From the NCBI GenBank assembly GCA_964367095.1, contig CAYIXE010000026.1, forward strand, positions 1 through 12,906: DNA of 12,906 bases. Direction: 5' to 3'. Below are positions 10,861-12,906 of this stretch, piece by piece. Under the pieces are notes generated by a model. It saw only the letters and a list, made by a program, of their open reading frames with translations. It did no database searches and was not told the DNA's origin. Each line of letters begins with the position of its first letter. Position 1 is the stretch's first letter. Made by a program: the position numbers and the translations under genes. This DNA is from UBA927 sp964367095. GTDB lineage: Bacteria; Patescibacteriota; Microgenomatia; UBA10105; UBA927.

Positions 10861-12906
10861 TGGAAAATCCTTTTATAATTGCTGTACAAAATAAAGTTTC
10901 TGATTGGCGTGATAACGGCTATCAGAATATTGAAAAGGAAACGCTGAACATACTTACCCATATTAAGAAAATAGGCTACCTTCACGAACCCCAAGTTAAA
11001 GCTCTTGAAACCTATATCTACCTCAAGGAAATTCTTGGCAATAAGTCTTCAGTTGAAATTGTTAAAGCAGTCTTTGACAACGAAAAAGACTTAATAAGCT
11101 CCTTAGGCTTAACCAAGGAACAAGCTTATGAGCTTGTATTTGATAAGGATAAAGAAGAAAAAATCAACAAGCGTATTCACGAACAATACAATGGAATAGA
11201 TTATGCAAACCAAGTTTACGCACTCACAATGGGAGCGGGAAAAACAATACTCATAGGAACAATGATGCTGTATGATTTTGTACTGTCCTTTTACCACCCT
11301 GAAGATAAAAGATTTGCGAAAAACGCTCTTGTATTTGCTCCTGATACGACCATTATTGAAAGTCTTAAAGAAATCAAAAGCTTTGACTATACAAAGGTAT
11401 TGCCCCGTGAATATCAGTCAATAGTATTGAACTTAAAATATCATTATCTTGAAAGCCCTGAGACCCCTCTAGCTCCGATTGGTAATTACAATGTTGTTGT
11501 ATCAAATTCACAAAAAATAATACTTAAGACACGGCACAAACAGGATAATCAAACTGCATTATTCAGAGATGAAAGCCAGCTTAAAAACAGAGCGGTTGAG
11601 AATAGACGATTACAGGCAATCCGAGAGCTTAATGATTTAATGGTCTTTGTAGATGAGGCTCATCACTCTTTCGGAACGACACTTGAAGGAAGTCTTAAAA
11701 AAACGAAGGAAACAATCAACTATATCCACAAAGAAGGGAAAACTCCTCTGGTAGCCGTTATAAACCTTACAGGAACGCCATACATCAATAATAAGATGAT
11801 TGCCGATGTCGTGTATCATTTTGGGCTAAAAGAAGGTATTGAAAAAGGGATACTTAAACAAGTCCGCTTTTTGGGCTATTCAAATGTTAAAACAGAGGGT
11901 TTTATTGAAGATGTTATAGCCAAATTTTGGGATGAGTATAAAGAGAACCGTCTTGAAGGAAAACTGCCTAAAATCGCTATTTATGCCCCAAATATAGAAG
12001 ATTTACAGACTGAATTAAGACCAAAACTTGAGGCTATATTAGGAAAACTAAGGATACCACAGGATAAAATCCTTGAGTACCATACCGAGGCAGAGAAAAG
12101 TAAAGATGAGTTCTTGATATTGGACACGGAGGGAAGCAAGAAACAGTTCATATTACTTGTAGGCAAAGGCACAGAGGGCTGGAATTGTCGCTCACTTGTC
12201 GCTTGTGCATTGTATAGAAAACCACAGAGTTCAATTTTTGTTTTACAGTCTTCAACCCGTTGTCTTAGAAGTATAGGGGACAATTCAGCTACTGCTACAA
12301 TTTTCTTATCGGACGAGAATTATAAAATGCTAGACCGAGAGCTTAAGAATAATTTTGCGACAACTATAGAGGAGCTTAAAAACCAAGAGCAGGAAACAAT
12401 TGAGCATACGCTTGTAGTTGAGAAAAAGAAAAAAGTGAAGGTTAAAAAGAAGCTCAAGGAAATTATTTCAGCAACCAGTAAAGATATAGGTAAATTGAAA
12501 GTTGATTGGAAAAACTTTAATTCACAAAACTACCTTCCTTATATTGCGGAAAGCGGAATTTTATTAAACGCAGAACAGAAAGCAGAATACACACAAAAAT
12601 TATCAAGAGAAGAATTATCAATTAAAGGTAATCTCACTTTTTACGATATTGTTGAAATTATTAACCGCTATACCTTACTTTCCTGCCTTGTTGTTGAAGA
12701 CATATTGCTTCAAGGACAATCAAAAGATGAAATTACAACCAGAATAAACCACAACCTAAGCAACCTCACTTTTGCTATTGAACAAATACTAAACCATGCC
12801 TATAAATACGAAGAACGAGAAACAATCATTGAGGAAGAACTTGAACTGACAAAACAATATCCTTTCAAAATAAATGTCCAACAGAATAAAAATGATTTAG
12901 TAGTTT
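10860..12906 (+). CDS. Type III restriction enzyme, Res subunit (partial, cut at right edge)
   Basis: The frame is open from ATG 10860 to the window edge (682 codons, no stop). It is a superfamily 2 helicase/translocase: Walker A TMGAGKT (residues 123-129), DEAHH motif II (265-269), motif III LTGTP (303-307), motif V GKGTEGWNC (435-443) and motif VI QSSTRCLR (463-470). The ATPase moves or switches state on DNA after Mod recognises an unmethylated site. The PD-(D/E)XK cleavage domain of this family lies near the C-terminus and is outside the window, so activity cannot be judged. A lysine-rich segment (KKKKVKVKKKLK, about 535-547) links the helicase to the next domain. Type III Res proteins are usually 850-1000 aa, so roughly 200-300 residues are missing. 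The start overlaps the DinD stop (TAATG). Confidence 0.92.
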   Translation, partial: MENPFIIAVQNKVSDWRDNGYQNIEKETLNILTHIKKIGYLHEPQVKALETYIYLKEILGNKSSVEIVKAVFDNEKDLISSLGLTKEQAYELVFDKDKEEKINKRIHEQYNGIDYANQVYALTMGAGKTILIGTMMLYDFVLSFYHPEDKRFAKNALVFAPDTTIIESLKEIKSFDYTKVLPREYQSIVLNLKYHYLESPETPLAPIGNYNVVVSNSQKIILKTRHKQDNQTALFRDESQLKNRAVENRRLQAIRELNDLMVFVDEAHHSFGTTLEGSLKKTKETINYIHKEGKTPLVAVINLTGTPYINNKMIADVVYHFGLKEGIEKGILKQVRFLGYSNVKTEGFIEDVIAKFWDEYKENRLEGKLPKIAIYAPNIEDLQTELRPKLEAILGKLRIPQDKILEYHTEAEKSKDEFLILDTEGSKKQFILLVGKGTEGWNCRSLVACALYRKPQSSIFVLQSSTRCLRSIGDNSATATIFLSDENYKMLDRELKNNFATTIEELKNQEQETIEHTLVVEKKKKVKVKKKLKEIISATSKDIGKLKVDWKNFNSQNYLPYIAESGILLNAEQKAEYTQKLSREELSIKGNLTFYDIVEIINRYTLLSCLVVEDILLQGQSKDEITTRINHNLSNLTFAIEQILNHAYKYEERETIIEEELELTKQYPFKINVQQNKNDLVV

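Larger units (their letters stand above)
4526..12906. mobile_element. Putative integrated replicon or accessory island (ends not seen)
   Basis: From 4526 the DNA becomes more A+T-rich. It holds a nuclease gene, a winged-helix-like gene, SpoVG, a phage/plasmid-type Rep, an excisionase-like HTH and a restriction-modification operon. Replication, regulation and defence genes together suggest a former plasmid or phage-like element. No integrase, no direct repeats at both ends and no origin nick site were identified. The right end lies outside the window. Confidence 0.4.

Noticed and set aside
1..12906. CRISPR array, rRNA genes or a recoded genetic code (TGA as glycine).
   Set aside because: No regularly spaced repeats or rRNA-like stretches were seen, and TGA ends several genes (for example at 1876 and 8216), so the standard bacterial code applies.

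Overview
The window looks like bacterial chromosome with standard-code genes (TGA, TAA and TAG serve as stops) and about 40% G+C by eye. Several features fit a Patescibacteria/CPR-type genome: tRNAs without an encoded CCA end, many genes whose -10 box lies only 6-7 nt before the ATG (leaderless mRNAs), very short intergenic spaces, and protein types I associate with that group (the 87-aa two-helix membrane protein, the GIY-YIG protein with a repeat-derived tail, the SpoVG plus phage-type Rep pair). This assignment is an inference; no 16S or ribosomal protein gene is present.

Region 1 (1-906) has a possible gene end with nested inverted repeats, a small unknown gene on the minus strand, and two odd tRNA genes: a class II tRNA with anticodon UAA and a class I tRNA with anticodon UCC. 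Region 2 (945-1876) is an IS1-like DDE transposase behind a consensus promoter with palindromic operator-like sites. Region 3 (1912-3867) is ordinary single-gene chromosome: two small membrane proteins in convergent orientation, a cupin, and a SAM-dependent methyltransferase. Region 4 (3868-4525) is rich in repeats: a 17-bp direct repeat resembling a tRNA 3' end, a 15-bp-stem hairpin, a GIY-YIG gene whose C-terminus runs into repeat-like sequence, and a CTGAGC..CGAAG hairpin repeat.

Region 5 (4526-12906) is visibly more A+T-rich and looks like accessory DNA. A PD-(D/E)XK nuclease gene of DUF5655 type diverges, from a symmetric back-to-back promoter, from a rightward run of overlapping genes: a winged-helix-like protein, a 54-aa protein, a SpoVG-family protein, a filamentous-phage/plasmid Rep of II/X type, an excisionase-like HTH protein, and then a type III restriction-modification operon (mod, dinD, res). 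The res gene is cut by the window edge. SpoVG and Rep overlap, HTH and Mod overlap by ATGA, and DinD and Res overlap by TAATG, so much of the region is probably co-transcribed.

The reading I favour is an integrated rolling-circle-type replicon or remnant. It has its own replication and regulation genes and carries a type III restriction system with a DNA-damage protein placed between the modification and restriction subunits. No integrase and no element ends are visible in the window.
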